Of a DNA stretch of 64,000 nucleotides, positions 1 to 12,876 are shown piece by piece. This DNA is from Planoprotostelium fungivorum. Lineage: Eukaryota; Evosea; Variosea; Cavosteliida; Cavosteliaceae. Positions within the stretch are counted from its first letter, which is position 1. Each line of letters starts with the position of its first letter. The stretch lies in contig MDYQ01000001.1 in NCBI GenBank assembly GCA_003024175.1, positions 186,001 through 250,000 of the forward strand, written 5' to 3'. The notes beneath the pieces are model-generated. The model did no database searches. It saw only the letters and a program-made list of their open reading frames with translations, and was not told the origin of the DNA. A program made the position numbers and the translations under genes.

Positions 1-3000
1 AAATTGATTCGTATCGATCACAACTTGATTGCCAGAGCCTCTCTTCAGACCTGCCTCGTTGTAGACGATGACACATCATAAGTCTCACCTTGAGATGCTG
101 AGACTTGGATGAAGACCGCTCCGTAATTTTTCGCGGAATTTTCGCGGAAGATGGAGTTGGTGACGGCCGTGTCTCCGGCGGAGGCGATGGCGGCGCCATT
201 TTGGGCGGAATTTCCGTGAAATTCCGTGGCCCACACGCTGAGTGAGGAAGTCTGACTGCTGTACACTGCCGATCCCGTGTTGTCGTACACCTTGCAGGAT
301 ACGACGGCTACGCTGGCCTGGTTGGTTGCCGTGACAACCGAGCCCATACCATCACCACCCGTATTCATGGATAAATTGGTATTGGTGATCTACAACGATC
401 GTGTCAGGTGGAGTACGAGGGAAAGACATGCAAATGATGATACGTATCGTACGCATGTATGTGATGTGATTCTCACCCTGACAATCGAGTCATCGATGTA
501 GATGGCGCTCTTGTGCTGACGCATATTACTTTGGTCGATCACTACTTGGGAGCAGGCAGCGATGGTGATAGCACTACCCGCACTGGTGGCGAAGGTTGCA
601 TTGTTGTTGTACCAAGTTACGTTCGAGATGGTGACGTCATCGGTCGATGTGACTCCTTCGAGATAGAATCCCGCGTAGATCTGCAATGCGTCAGAAATTT
701 CGCTCAGATCTCACACCCACCGAGGCGGTGTTGTTGGCCACGGTGGCGTTGTAGATGGTGAACGTCTCCGTATAGATCTGAGAACAGTAGAGGGTAGCGG
801 CAGCGTAGGCCGTGTTGTCATTCATCGTGACTCGGTGTAGATTGATGTTGTCATAATCCCCCGAGATAAGAGAAATGATTCCTATGCTCGATGCTGTGCC
901 GGGTGCTGAGTTGTAGACGAACGATGTGTCAGTGATATTCAGATCGGTATCTGTCCACGATGAGTCATGATATGATATCGTACGAGACATCTCACTGTTT
1001 CCCAGGATGTAGATGGCAGCACCACTGTTGCTGCTGCCGCTCTTGAAACCAGCTTGGTTCGATGCAAAAATAGAATTCTGGATCACAATGGCGTTCATAC
1101 CATTCGATCTATAAATAGCTCCACCCAGGTTCGCTTGGTTGTACCTACCTACTCAGCCTCTCCCCACAAGAAACTACTTCACCTGAATGTAGCCTCGTCG
1201 ACGAGTACGAGGCTGATGTTTCCCTTGATGAAAGAGATAGCGCCTCCAGTGGTGGCCGCGCTGTTCGACTCGAAATTTCCGCCCGAAATTTGTACGTAAG
1301 GGGCCGTACATCCATTGAACACGATGACACCTCCCGTGTCCAGGTCGGCAGAATTGTTCGTCCACGAGTTTTCGATGAAAACTATGCCGTTGCGATTGAC
1401 GACAGTGTCGACGTAGACAGCGCCACCGTAACCGGCCGCGTTGCTCGACATGGTGCAGCCTTGTACTCTCATGAGGGCTGTGTTTGATTTGATGTACATG
1501 GCACCACCTGGGACTATCAGGGACGGATTCTTCTACAACGAGACACTCACCGAATAACGTGGCGGAATTGTTAGACAGGGTGGAGTTGAGTAGTAAAAAG
1601 TTTAAGATGTCTGATTGTAGAATGCAGATGACCCCTCCATTTTCCGCCGAATTATTTTCGAATAAACTGTTCGAGATGGTGAAGTTATCGATCTTAGCCT
1701 CCGAGTCGGTAAAAATAGCTCCTCCCTGATAGGCATACGAATCAGTGATGTTGATCGAATCGATGACCAATCGATCGATGTGGTTACCCAGGTAGATGGC
1801 TACATCACGTGAGAAATTTCACGTAGATCTCCCCACCTCCTCCACGCAGTACGACGGTCGTGTTGTAGAAGATCGAATTGGATATTTTCACGTCGATGAC
1901 TCTTCCTCCGAGCATTTCGATGGCAGCTCCACGCAATTGCGCGGTCGTGTTGTAGAACAGGCAAGAATCGATCACGAGGGTCTCGATCTACAACGCGTCA
2001 GGACCAAACATTTGGGACGCCTTGGGCTCACGAAGTCGGCGTCTACGGCGATTCCACCTCCCTGCATGTAAGCGAAGCCGTTGTAGATGCTCGTGTTGGT
2101 GATGACGACGGCAGTGATGTTTCCTTGCAGAGAGATACTGCCACCAGAGGCTAATGCAGAGCCATAAGCAATGATCACGTTCTGAATGTATACGTTCGTT
2201 CCTGGAAGTGGTCCACTGATGGTCAGATAAGATCCACCCACGATCGTGGCGGGAAGGAAGGATATCTGAAATTTGAATTTCAGAGATGGCGGGAAAACAG
2301 ACGCTCACGTCATCAGTGATATTGACCACGTTGGGATCATCGAAAGAATAATCTCCACCGGTCGATTGTGCTTGATTGTATGACAATGTGTTAGAGTTCA
2401 GATTGATCTGATGAGGTCATCAGATCCGCATGTCATCTGATCATGACTCACCGTGCCGCTACTCTTTGATGATATGGCACCTCCATCGGCCTGGTTCGTG
2501 TGTGAGTCGATTTCGATGAGATTTCATCTCACGGTCGCCGTGTTGTCTTCGAAGGTATTGTACGATATGTTCGATGTACTCAATCGATTGTCACTGCTCT
2601 GGTCGAGATAAATTGATCCACCCGAAATGGCAGTGTTGTTGAAGAAGACGCAATTCTCTATGGTCGAATCCATCAGAGTGTAGATCGCCCCTCCTGTCCC
2701 CCGTCATTCCCATCTACAACGTTGTAGTTACCTAATTGTCCCTTCGAATGAGAGAATTCGGTGTAACGGACTGTCAGCAGCCCCGCCGGGTAGCGAGAGG
2801 AACTCGTTTCCGTGGTGATGATGCCACTCCCTCCGTTTGTCTTTGAAGTGATGTGGAGAAAGTGGCTGTTGTTCACCGTGAGGAACACCGATGATTCTAT
2901 CGTGATGCCTGCCATCGATTTAGACTCTACGAGAATGCACGTTGGATGTCACCTGGTTGGCCGGTGATGGTGATATCGTCGATGCTTGCGACGACGCCGT

Positions 3001-4660
3001 CCAATAGATTGACGGCGTAAGCCTCGCCACCGGAATTGGAGGTGAAGGAAGAACTGTTGAGGACAAGTCTGGACGATTGATACACCCAGATCGTGTAGGG
3101 AAAGTCGTTGTAGAACACCGTCAACCCACTGGATACAGTTATGGTAGTGAAAATTCGATGAGATTTACCTGAGGGTGAGTGTGGTGTAGTAACCCACTTG
3201 TACCATTCCCGCCAAATTATTGGCGCCAGAATTGTTGTGAAAATTAGTGTTGTAGATGGAGATGGAGGATGGGCCAGCCATGGGGGTGGGGTTGGTCGAG
3301 AAGAGAACGGCAGGCCCTGTATTTTGAACGAATTCTGAGTTGTAGATGGATACCGTGCTGTTGACAATGAAGACAGCCGATCCGAAGCCGCTCTGGGTCA
3401 CCTGCGATGTGTCAGATCTACAACGTTGTAGATGCAACATCACCGTATTATTGTAGAATATTGCGGATGTGATGGTACCGGTGGAATTGTAGATCGTGAG
3501 GGTACCACATTGGTTACTGTTGAAAGTAAGCAGATAAACGAAGATTTTATCATTCTCAAAAGAGCCAAGTGAACGAATTATTTATTCATTCTTTCAGATC
3601 GATAAGATGACGTATTTATGGAATATTTTGAATCAATTGGCATGGTCGAGATAGTAGAAACGACATCACATCACCTTGAAAAGTGTTGAAATGTAGTGGA
3701 CGACATATTGAAGGTTGTCCCGTTCAATACGAGACAACTCGAATCAGAGACAACCGCAGAGGAAGCTTGCTGCTGTCCATACTTTCCTCCGTCACCCAAA
3801 TTACTCTGTCTCTTGCCTGATAGAGTTACATCATGTCACGACATCCGATGTAGAATGAGCTTACGGTTTGATGGTACGGGTGGCATCGTCGAAGTTGGAA
3901 AAGAGCTCGAAGTCTGGGGAGGGCTCGCCGTTGGAAGGCTTCCGCTGCTGCTAACTCCTGATGGGATGAATAAACATCGATGTGGAACATGTGAACGTAC
4001 CGTTTGTCGGCGTGTGCCATTTGTAGATGCTTAAATTGTCGCGATACCTCCCTCCTTTCAATAGAAAGGCCTTTTGATGTTCAGTGAGATGTTCATTTGA
4101 GATAGTATAATTCCTCTACCTGTGAAGTTGCATCGATCGTACAATGGTCTGTCGTAAGAATAGTCTCATTAGCTGATAAAAACGGTTTGGACGTGAGTTG
4201 AGTGAATGTGGTTTTTGAAAAAGTGATGTTCGAGGTAATGGATGTCATGGTAGAAGTGTCTTCGAATGTAAAAGAGTCTAAGGTGATCTTCCGAACACAT
4301 CAGTCGGGCTCCCCGAAGATGGAAATCATCTTTCACTCACAGTTACATTTCTCGTCTTAATATGTACATCTTCCATATAACATTTGATGGAAGGATCAGT
4401 GATGCATTGAAAGTACCAAGATGGTTGGGTCGAGTCTAATGTCGTGTTGCCATTGTATGAGCCTCCCTGGAAATCGAATTCTATCGATGAAGCTGTGCTG
4501 TTCTTGTATTGGTTTAGAACTGGCACGAATCAGTCTCACAATGTCACAAACTCTCACCATCGATCCAATTACTACTGTTCACCAGCACTTTCGTCTGAGC
4601 GAAAGCACTCCACATGAGAACATTGCAAATCAGAAGCACCCACAGTCTTCTGCAGTTCAT
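1..4660 (-). CDS. Secreted right-handed beta-helix protein with Pmp-like repeats (3' end off the window)
   Basis: The gene is read on the minus strand from ATG at 4658-4660 and is still open at base 1. The start begins with a clear signal peptide (MNCRRLWVLLICNVLMWSAF, cleavage probably after AFA), so the product is secreted or surface bound. The body is made of many exons separated by introns of about 34-90 nt. It repeatedly shows FxxNSA followed by GGAI/GGAV (for example FESNSAATTGGAISF, FENNSAENGGVIC, YGGAVYVD), plus ladders of short hydrophobic strands with N and S. This is the repeat grammar of chlamydial polymorphic membrane protein repeats and of pectate-lyase-like parallel beta helices. 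No catalytic site was recognised. The region around 3500-4320 is less repetitive, but its exons keep an open frame (one reads SNFDDATRTIKP), so I treat it as one gene. Several introns carry the ATCTACAACG palindrome. Confidence 0.75.
2694..2731 (-). repeat. Palindrome-bearing intron, 38 nt (beta-helix gene)
   Basis: Read on the minus strand the intron begins GTAACTACAACGTTGTAGAT and ends GGGGGACAG. The palindrome lies directly behind the 5' splice site. Its first 22 nt nearly match those of the intron at 5526-5560 in a different gene. Confidence 0.7.
3402..3443 (-). repeat. Palindrome-bearing intron, 42 nt (beta-helix gene)
   Basis: The perfect palindrome ATCTACAACGTTGTAGAT lies at 3416-3433, between donor GTGATG and acceptor CGCAG on the minus strand. 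The flanking exons (ending FYNNT, resuming VTQSGFGSAV) join in frame. Confidence 0.8.
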
Positions 4661-4898
4661 GTCATGTGCTGCTGCGAACGTTGCTTGTGTTTTCGCTGGG
4701 TGCCCACAGTGCCCGAAGTCGCAGATTCTAGCACCGAACACCTTCCACACCCGGGAAACTCCTTGGGCCTTCTGTCGCAGATAAACGATGAAAAGAAAAT
4801 GACCTCTTATTATTATCGACAAGAGGAGGATGAAAGCAAGCTCACAGAAGAGGATGTGGTGGAAGCTCGGCTCAAATGAACTTGTGGTAGCGTGAACG

Positions 4899-7800
4899 TC
4901 AGCGGCCGGAGTTCAAAAAGGTATCTGACGCCAGGGTTTCACAGAAAGACTCTTTCCTCCTCTGTTTTACAAGAGCTTTTATTAGCGTTGTGAGATCTGT
5001 TGGTTCCTCCTCTGTAACTTGGCGAACAGCTCGTCGGACACTGCACTGTTCGTGTTGGGCTTCTTGTGCGGCGTCATCGGTTGAGAAGACTTCTTCAGAC
5101 CTCTGTATCTCTTCAGAAACATCCATCGTGGTGGTGTCTAAATGGTCTCACCCTCTGCTGGCCATGATTTCTTGCAGAGAGAAGGATCCAGAGACAGCGA
5201 CGGGGGCGGGAGAATTGGGTGTGTTCTTCCTTATCGTAAACTTCTTGGGAGGGGGCATTCCAGGGAAGGGAGGTGGGGGGGCGGGGATGATACCTGGGAG
5301 GGTCAGGAATGGCGGGTTGTAGATCGATCGAACCCTGAGACTGCCGGAAGGCGAGCGCTTCTTTGTCCCAGTCCTCGTGGGCTTGATCGACCATCTTGTT
5401 GTACCCCTCTCTGATGACGTCATTTGACGTAAACAAATACGAACGACTCACACGCGAGATTTCTGTCTCTCGGTGGCCTCCAGGGAGTCCAACAATTCGA
5501 GTACTTCTCTGAACCTGTGACATTTCTGTGAGATCTCTCCATCTACAACGATGTAGTTACCGGTTCTGACTGAGCGCAGCGATGCGAGTGCTGAAGGCCC
5601 TCGCCTTCTCGGCCTCTGTTGTGACATTCCTCAAGATATCGTAGATGATGGCACGACATATCCTACTCTTCTTCTGCTCGCCTCTCTCGCCCGCAATCTG
5701 ACTCGCTTGCTGTATGATGTCCGATAGGATGTTGTGCACCAACTTGCGATCTACAACGTTGTAGATGGATATACCGAGATGAATCACCTGCAGCCGAATT
5801 TCCCTTTGAATGGGGGAATATTTTCGGGCGGATTGTGACGGGTGAACCGACCGTGAAATTTCCACCAAATCCCACTTTGAAGAGATTGTCATCTTTCTCC
5901 AAGAGTTCCCCGTTGTAGACGAGCTCAAATAAATGAGACTTGTCGAGGTTCAACCTCTCGAAAATGAGGTCCAGTAACTGATCACGTGAGTGGTGACATC
6001 TCACGTGGAATTCGTTCACGGTAGAACGACTAGATAGAATGTACGCACTTCACTGGCAGATTGAAAGACATCTACAACGAGTGATATCGATGTTTGTCCC
6101 AAATCTTTGAACACTTCGTGCTGTTTCGGTATGGAAAATTCCACTGCGATGGTTCCAGTGGTGTCCGGTCTCTCTACAACGAGTCACCCTATTTTCCCAG
6201 ACATTTCTCACCTCGGTCTAATATCTTCAGCTGCCACGCAGAGAAGAGAGAGCCTAAGCCATATATGTACATTGGTGATTGAGGGTCGATCTTGTTCTTA
6301 CTCAGTGTGGCTAGCTCGTATCGCTGCGGTACTGTGATCTTGCACTTGTTGAGGACTAAGTTTAAGACCTGGGGAGGTGAGCGTTGTAGATGGAAGATTC
6401 TCGGAATGATTTTGTACCTCCTTTCCGGTGGCCTTTTTTGACACTTGGTACAACTTTGAGAAAGCTCCGCCGAATTCCGAATTTGGCGGGAAAAAGAATT
6501 CGATGACGAAAACTTCTCTCTTACCTGTCCTCCGTCAGAATTTCCATCGAAATCTCGTTTCATCCATCATGTCCCTCACTTGTCTTCAGAGTACTGCCAC
6601 ACTCTTGATAGATCTGTGGTAGATCTACGTTTCCGTTCCAGATGTCTTGCATGTTGTACCCTTGTCTCACCAGATACTCCATCATCTCCTCCATCATCTC
6701 TTCCTGCGAAAAGTCACGGAGATTTCGACTCGAATGGTACGTACCACCGTCTGGTCCTTCGTATCGTCGGTCGAAAAATATTCCTCCTCTTCCTCCGTGC
6801 TATCTACAATGAACGTCTTTTTCACCAATAGCGTGGGTAGATTCGGATTCTACAACGAGTCAATCTCTCGTCTACAAAGAGACGAATCTGATCACCGCCA
6901 CTCGTGCCCTTTCTCTGGACGATTCGATCTGTGACACGAATGCATTGCACTGCTCTTCCGTTTCAAATAGAACAATGTTGTCTCTCGATGCATTGGTGAT
7001 CGTGGTAAAGCTGAGTAGCCCCGCATACTTGTGATCCACCGATATCTTTTCCCGTTATTTCCTGAAATCTCGCGGAGAACTCACCGTCTTCAGCTCGGAG
7101 TAGGTGGTGGCAGAGCAGGGTATGACGTCACTGTTGTACTCGTCTTGATGATCGATCAATACGATGCCCACGTCGGTCGTTACCATGCAACCGATGCGAA
7201 TCTGTAGATCTGTAGATCTGTTCTTCGTAACTGTTTGTACGATGTGAATGTAATAGAAGTCGATCATCGTGTGACCCTGCGAGTTTCAGGAAAATGGAAC
7301 GAGATGATGTGGATGATGAGATGGATGATCACCATGTTCTTGGAGAGATAATTGAACAGAGAGGTCTTGATGTCTGTGTCACTTCCGACGAAGCCACCTG
7401 TGTTGCTGGCGCTCGGGGTGATGGCCAGACTGAAGAAGTGAGAAGAGATGTTGACGAGATGATATATTAATATGGCTGTTAAAAATATGATCGATCATGT
7501 TGCCATCCACAATGCAATGGGAGATGGAATCATCCAAAAATCAGAGGATAGAAAGACATTATTGCTCACGATTTCGCTCTGGGAGAAGAGGGCATCGACC
7601 TGTAGGACATCAGGTGGAGATCTTGATTGGATCCGACTCACTGGATATCGGGTGAAGAAGATCCGCTGAACGATCCTCTTCCCTCAGATCCATCTTTAGA
7701 AGGAGATGCTTGTAGATGATGCCGAACCGATCCTGAGAGCCCGATTCAATCATCGACCATTCAAACGGACACGCTGAGTCGTGTGACTTGTATTCACCTG

Positions 7801-7927
7801 AAGAGCTCGAGAGAGAAACGACTGACTTCCGGTCCGATCGGTCTTCCTTCTCCTTCTTATCTTTCTTCTCATCCTTATCTTTATCGCCCTTATCTTTCCG
7901 TAGCAGTTTGTCCTTTAGCCGATGCAT
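4899..7927 (-). CDS. Unrecognised multidomain protein with beta-grasp-like segments and a proline-rich tail
   Basis: Start ATG is at 7925-7927 (MHRLKDKLLRKDKG) and stop at 4899-4901, with about ten short introns. The N-terminus is a lysine/aspartate-rich charged stretch. A PH-like segment follows (HTMIDFYYIHIVQTV, later KYAGLLSFTTITNASRDNIV). Next come an acidic patch, EEMMEYLVRQGYNMQDIWNG, and two or three segments resembling ubiquitin-like or Ras-association folds (ITVPQRYELATLSKNK; LFELVYNGELLEKDDNLFKV). After that are helical segments (LVHNILSDIIQQASQIAGE; REVLELLDSLEATERQ) and a proline run (PGIIPAPPPPFPGMPPP) before the acidic C-terminus. The order RA-like, PH-like, helical, proline-rich suggests an adaptor in actin or small-GTPase signalling, but I do not recognise the family. 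Exon joins in 6000-7600 are approximate. It is divergent from SF3B4, with 283 bp between the starts. Confidence 0.6.
5526..5560 (-). repeat. Palindrome-bearing intron, 35 nt
   Basis: On the minus strand the intron starts GTAACTACATCGTTGTAGAT and ends GATCTCACAG. It lies between exons ending AALSQNR and resuming EVLELLDSLEA. Its 5' 22 nt match the intron at 2694-2731 except for one base. Confidence 0.75.
5743..5787 (-). repeat. Palindrome-bearing intron, 45 nt
   Basis: The perfect palindrome ATCTACAACGTTGTAGAT is at 5749-5766, close to the 3' splice site. The intron length is a multiple of three and has no stop in frame, so retention would add 15 residues. Confidence 0.65.
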
Positions 7928-8210
7928 GGTGCCACGGGGCGATGTGCGCTGATCCCACCTTTTACAGTACAACTCTTCGCAGAAAATATGACTGATTAAT
8001 CAGAATAAATCATCTTATTGTTGGATATAGAGCAGGACACAACCTCGTTCATAGTGAGAACGACCATGGACAACCATGAAGATTTCTCTATAGATGTTAC
8101 AGTGAGACGAACCGCTCGCTGGCGGTTGGCAGTAGAAATTTCTTGGAAAGGTAAACTGGGTCATGTGATGTGACACAAATCACATCAGGCAACCACGCTC
8201 GGCCGGCGGA

Positions 8211-9154
8211 ATGTCTCACCCTACACATATTCAAGAGAGAAACCAAGAGGCAACATGTTGGGTGGGTGATTTAGACACCCAGGTCACTGATAGTCTTCTG
8301 TGGGAGCTTATGATCCAAGCCGGACCAGTTGGTCAGTAGTATCTCCACCTTACAGTTTCTCTTAACTTTTCTGCAGCTAATGTTCATATGCCCAAAGATA
8401 AGTTGTCTGGATCTCACTCCGGCTACGGATTCGTAGAGTTTGCCTCAGAGGAAGACGCCGACTATGCCATTATGATTATGTCCAATGTCAAACTCTTTGG
8501 AAAGCCCATTCGAGTCAATCGTGCCTCCGATAAGGGTCAATTAGACATCGGAGCCAACATCTTCGTCGGAAATTTGTCACAAGACGTCGACGAGAAGCTT
8601 TTGGCCGAGACATTCGCTTCATTTGGAGGAATCACAGCCACGCCCAAGATCATGAGAGACGAAGGAGGAGGTTCCAAGGGATTCGGTTTCCTTTCATTCG
8701 ATACTTTCGAGGCTTCTGATGCCTCCATCGCAGCCATGAACGGACAGTTCTTTGGAGGTCGTCAGATCAGCGTCACTTACGCTCTTCGAAAGGTAGATAG
8801 ACACCCCCTCTTTCACATCCTCCATTCCATCATCTCCATCTCCACCCATCATCACATCATTTACATCGCATGGCATCATCTTCCATCCGTCCCATCTTCT
8901 CACACGAGCAGGGTTCTAAGACAGAGCGTCACGGATCTCAAGCCGAGAGAACTCTCGCCGCGAGAAATCCGAGAGTCAAGGCCTCACAACTGCAAGCCGC
9001 CCAGGCTCCACCTCCCCCCACCTTTGCCCCTCCCATGCCAGCCTACCCCGGTGGTTTCCCTGGTCAAGGCATGGGAATGCCTTACGGTATGATGCCACCG
9101 GGTGGTATGATGCCACAGGGAATGGCATACCCAACTTACGGCGGATTTCAATAG
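8211..9154 (+). CDS. SF3B4: Splicing factor 3B subunit 4 (SF3b49)
   Basis: SF3B4 is a U2 snRNP SF3b subunit that binds pre-mRNA near the branch site. There are three exons: 8211-8331, 8377-8792 and 8912-9154, about 259 aa. RRM1 runs from [17 protein letters not shown] to [17 protein letters not shown], and RRM2 from [16 protein letters not shown] to [17 protein letters not shown]. The linker HMPKDKLSG and the family signature [17 protein letters not shown] follow the expected order. The C-terminus is a short Pro/Gly/Met-rich tail ([20 protein letters not shown]), much shorter than in animals. The start is the ATG in front of [18 protein letters not shown], matching the family N-terminus. Introns are 45 and 119 nt. 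Confidence 0.95.
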
Positions 9155-9500
9155 ATGATGAATACGAGAGTGTTCTATTTGCTCTGAATGTCACTTGTTC
9201 ACTCTGACCTTGTCTCGAGGACGTCGCACAGAGACGAGATGGTCGCGTGTTCAGCTCCCGGATATTGATGATGGGATGAGTGAGACAAAAGATGATGAGA
9301 AGATGCACAGTGTTTTTATGTTCATTCGGTTGTGATTGTCGTGCGGCTCATGTGTTCTTTGTACTTTTCTAGATAATAATTACATCTGGACTCTAACATC
9401 GGGCACTGCTGTGCGTAGGCCACGGTATTCGTCATCAACTTTCGGTCTCTCACCCTTCTCGACGTTAATGTCTCAGTCGAAACGGTCGTTCATCGTGATC
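9155..9500. other. Convergent intergenic region
   Basis: This is the 3' flank shared by SF3B4 (+) and the F-box gene (-). I see no further gene, repeat or RNA. Confidence 0.5.
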
Positions 9501-10233
9501 TCACTCTGTCGATTTCTTTGTCATGTCCACAGAAACGACGTGCAGGACTCTTCGGCCGCAGTTGGTCTCGACGCTTGGATCTTCAAAGTGATCCAACTGC
9601 CCCTGGAGAGATGTGAGGAACGTGGAAGATAGAGGAGAAGGACATGAATTTGCTCACGATGGCCTTCTTCCAGGCGGAGATCGTTGGTGGTGTCTTTGCA
9701 TCAGTGATGAATTCCTCTTTCAATTGATTTTCTCTGTTGAAGTCAGTGGAGCCTGCAACGGCATCAGTCACCTTCGATAGACGACATGTATGAGGAGTCC
9801 TTTCTGGCTCGTGTTCTCCTTCTGAAGGCTGTCGACCATGTGACCGAATGTGATCTCAATGCTGTCGTAAGAGGTGGTCGTCAGCTCGTGACGGAGTTCA
9901 ATCACTAATGTCTCTCCACGGCATAAAGATCCTGTTGGATTGTCAACATATACATCATTTTCAAAGGTCTAACTGACCAAGAGGATCGGCTCGACAAGCT
10001 TGAAAGAAGTACTTCTTCCATTCCATTGGCGATTTGACGTCACATAGAAACCCCATCTCTTTGTATTTGTATCTCCAGACATCATCAGTGAGTCTTCGGA
10101 GGAGGCGTGATGCTCTAGAGACATTGAGTAGAGTGAGGGGGTGCAAGTCTCTCTGTAAGGATGAGTAAAAATACATGATGTCGAGTCACACCAAGATGTG
10201 CAGAATGATCTCTTCTGGTAGCCTCGCGAACAT
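9501..10233 (-). CDS. F-box protein
   Basis: Start ATG is at 10231-10233 (MFARLPEEIILHILV) and the stop is TGA at 9501-9503. The N-terminal F-box reads FARLPEEIILHIL, LTLLNVSRASRLLRRLTDD, VWRYKYKEMGF across a 39-nt intron, so the protein probably docks on Skp1 in an SCF ubiquitin ligase. After the F-box come SLCRGETLVIELRHELTTT and HMVDSLQKENTSQKGLLIHV, with no recognised substrate-binding repeat. The last exon reads GQLDHFEDPSVETNCGRRVL. About five exons give roughly 190 aa. It ends tail to tail with SF3B4 and starts only 105 bp from the end of the esterase gene on the same strand. Confidence 0.7.
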
Positions 10234-10337
10234 GGAAAGGATGATGTCTGCGGAAGCTGTCGTCTACAATTCGCTCCCGTTTCAAAATTCAAATATAACA
10301 GCAAATATAATCAATTTTCAATTCGCGGCAGAATTTA

Positions 10338-12337
10338 TCAGAAATGGTGAACGAAGGGGGTCATGGGTAGATTGGCCTTATTATACACCACACACAGAGG
10401 ATAATTCGCATAGTTATACCGAATAGCTTCCACCGTACCCATCTTACTTGCCATCACTCTGAAGACCACGCTACGACCATAGATCTATCTCCCTTCACTA
10501 TCGTTCGATCTTCATCCTCTCACCTCTCTGTCAGTGACTGGTAACCACTGACCATCCATTGAAATCTCCGCCACCGCTCCACACTGTGGAGCATCCGTGG
10601 GACAAGTTGCGTTCTTCAATACGATACCGCCCGGTATGGAGTCTGGACGGAAGCTGACGATGACGGTGATCTCTTTGTTCTTGTATTGGATTCGCTTGAA
10701 GCTTGTGGGTATAGGACCTGTGGACACAATCTTCTGATGGTAGATGTCGTGAAGGGCCAAGAGGGACAGTCTCCTGCCCACCTGATGACGTCAATCGAAA
10801 CTCAGATGAAATTTCACGGACTTCCTGCTTGTTGCGGGGGTGAACATCCCATATGGGAGATTGGATATCACCTGTTTAAAAGTGAGAATGAATTTCACCA
10901 AACAAATAGAACAATCATTCACCGAGATCCATCGCGGCGGCCATACCCGTGTGAGGAAGCTTCAGAGCTGACATCTGTGAGAGCCTCAGATCAGAGAGCG
11001 AACCATCTGTAGATGTCTTCCAAGTCGACAGCTGAACAAAGTAGAAGGGTGTGTCGGCCTGACCTCGGTCAGAGTGGCTCGTTGTAGATCGACTCGCCTC
11101 GAAGGAATTCCTCCAGGCTGTGATCATGGCGGGAAAAGCGCAAGCGTAATATTTCGCGTGACCGACATTGCTCTCTCCTTGGTACCACAAGAAACCACTT
11201 ATGATCATCTTTCTAAATGGATGCATCTACAACGATCAGTCGAAGCATAACGTAACGGATCACCATTGCATTCCAGAGGACGTTGGGCTGATTCGGATTC
11301 TCGTCGGCAGCAGTTTGAATTTCAAATCTCGAGAGTGGCGCGGAGTCGGAGCAGTTTGACAAGTCAGAATGGTTTGCAGGAATCCAAGCTTGGATGTAAG
11401 TACCACCCCAAGTAGAGGCGACGAGGCCGAGAGGAACCTCGTTACGATTCAGATCGATGAGAACGACGCAGAATACCTGAGTGGCATCGTAGGTGTTCTT
11501 TCCAAAGAACCAGCAAGTCTGTGTGCATCATCAGATGAGAAGACAAGAAAGATGATGGTGATGATGTGAGGAGATGGATTTCACTCACGGCCGAGAAGTA
11601 TTCCCAGAGACCTTGACCGATGGTGGTAGCGCTGGCAACAGCCCAAGCTTCAGACACGTTGAGAAGCTCCGATTGTTCGGTGTTCGCCGTGCGAAGTGCA
11701 GCGTTAAAGACTCTGTTGCGTGTGAGACGGTGATGATGCGTGAGAGATCATGGACACCTGATGTTGGGATAATTGTTGGCTTTCTGTATCTCTTCTGTCG
11801 CGTTGAATACACCTTGGACCGACATCGCCATGTTGGATTGTCCACTACAGATGTATACGTCTCCGAATAAGACATCCTGTCTCGTGTCAGTTGTCTCTCA
11901 TGATGTGAACACATCGAGGACCTCCAATTCGTGCGAAATAACAGGATTGTTCGCCATGATCGCGATGCTGTAGGTGGTGAGAAGCAATGAGGCAGAAGAG
12001 CATTCACTTGTAAGGTCCACCAGCGGGTGTGGCTGGTAGAAGGATTTCCCAAGATCCATCTTCGGATGGTTTCGTCTGGGTTGTAAAGGTGATAGACGTC
12101 CCCGTCATTCTGAGCGTTATGCTTTGGTTTGCATTGACCCAGCCCCAGATGCGTCTGTCAGGTCGTATGAGCGATCAGAAGGCGATGTTTGTATCTTATT
12201 AGAATCTCGGCTTACGCTCTCTGAGGTGCTCTCTGCAGGACCATATGCGAACCAAGTGTATTGGACACAAAGTTGAGAGCGAGAAAAGCATCAAAGAGGA
12301 GAAACAAGAGGAGGAAGGAGTAGATGCTACGATGCAT
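10338..12337 (-). CDS. SIAE: Sialate O-acetylesterase (SGNH family)
   Basis: This secreted or lysosomal esterase family removes O-acetyl groups from sialic acids or other sugars. Start ATG is at 12335-12337 with a signal peptide (MHRSIYSFLLLFLLFDAFL), followed by the family N-terminus NTLGSHMVLQRAPQ. Key motifs in order are GDVYICSGQSNM (nucleophile Ser), FFGKNTYDATQ, GLVASTWGGTYIQAW, FRKMIISGFLWYQGESN, FYFVQLSTW, AAAMDLGE and IWDVHPRNKQ (Asp/His of the triad). The C-terminus is VEAIRYNYANYPLCVVYN to a TGA at 10338-10340. About ten short introns are needed. The one at 11227-11263 ends in CGTTGTAG and restores NAM-MHPFRKM, as in animal SIAE. All catalytic blocks are present and the length is typical. 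Confidence 0.9.
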
Positions 12338-12876
12338 CTTGTTTGGTGTGGAATCAACTTTAAATTTGGTGATATCTATTGTCACCTGATTACTCAATTT
12401 ACTCCGTTGTCCTATGCGACTTTACACCTAGATGATTAATGATTAGAGCCATGCTGCATCATCTATCAAGAAGGTGCAGAAACTAAATTGGAGTCTAAAT
12501 GGGTCAGATTTGATCATAAAAGGTGGGAGATTGTTAGCCGGCTGTGATATGGAGACGGTTTGTAAAGCACATCATTTTCTTCACCAGAATTGGACGAAGC
12601 TTCTCTTTGCTGATCATAATTTCCTTCAGAATACCAATTGAGGCCGCTTCTTAGTCCTTCACATGAGATGCGATCAAAGAAACTGCTGAGATTTATTAAG
12701 TTCCTGGATTATCTCGAGGGATGGCATTTTGAATGCCACAGCAAGGCAGTTTCTCGCGGTATGATTGCTCCAATAACCCGCTGTGCACGTGAGATTACCG
12801 TGTCGCAGCCTAAGCTATCGAGGGATCTATTTTCTGGGGTAGCACCGAGATAGCGCTCATTCTTTTATCGGCGGAG
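12338..12876. other. Divergent intergenic region
   Basis: It lies between the starts of the esterase (-) and the beta-helix gene (+) and presumably holds both promoters. No motif or extra gene is evident. Confidence 0.4.

Noticed and set aside
1-4660. Several separate small genes instead of one beta-helix gene
   Set aside because: GT-AG introns of 34-90 nt join the exons with the same repeat grammar, and no internal start with a second signal peptide or internal stop exon is evident.
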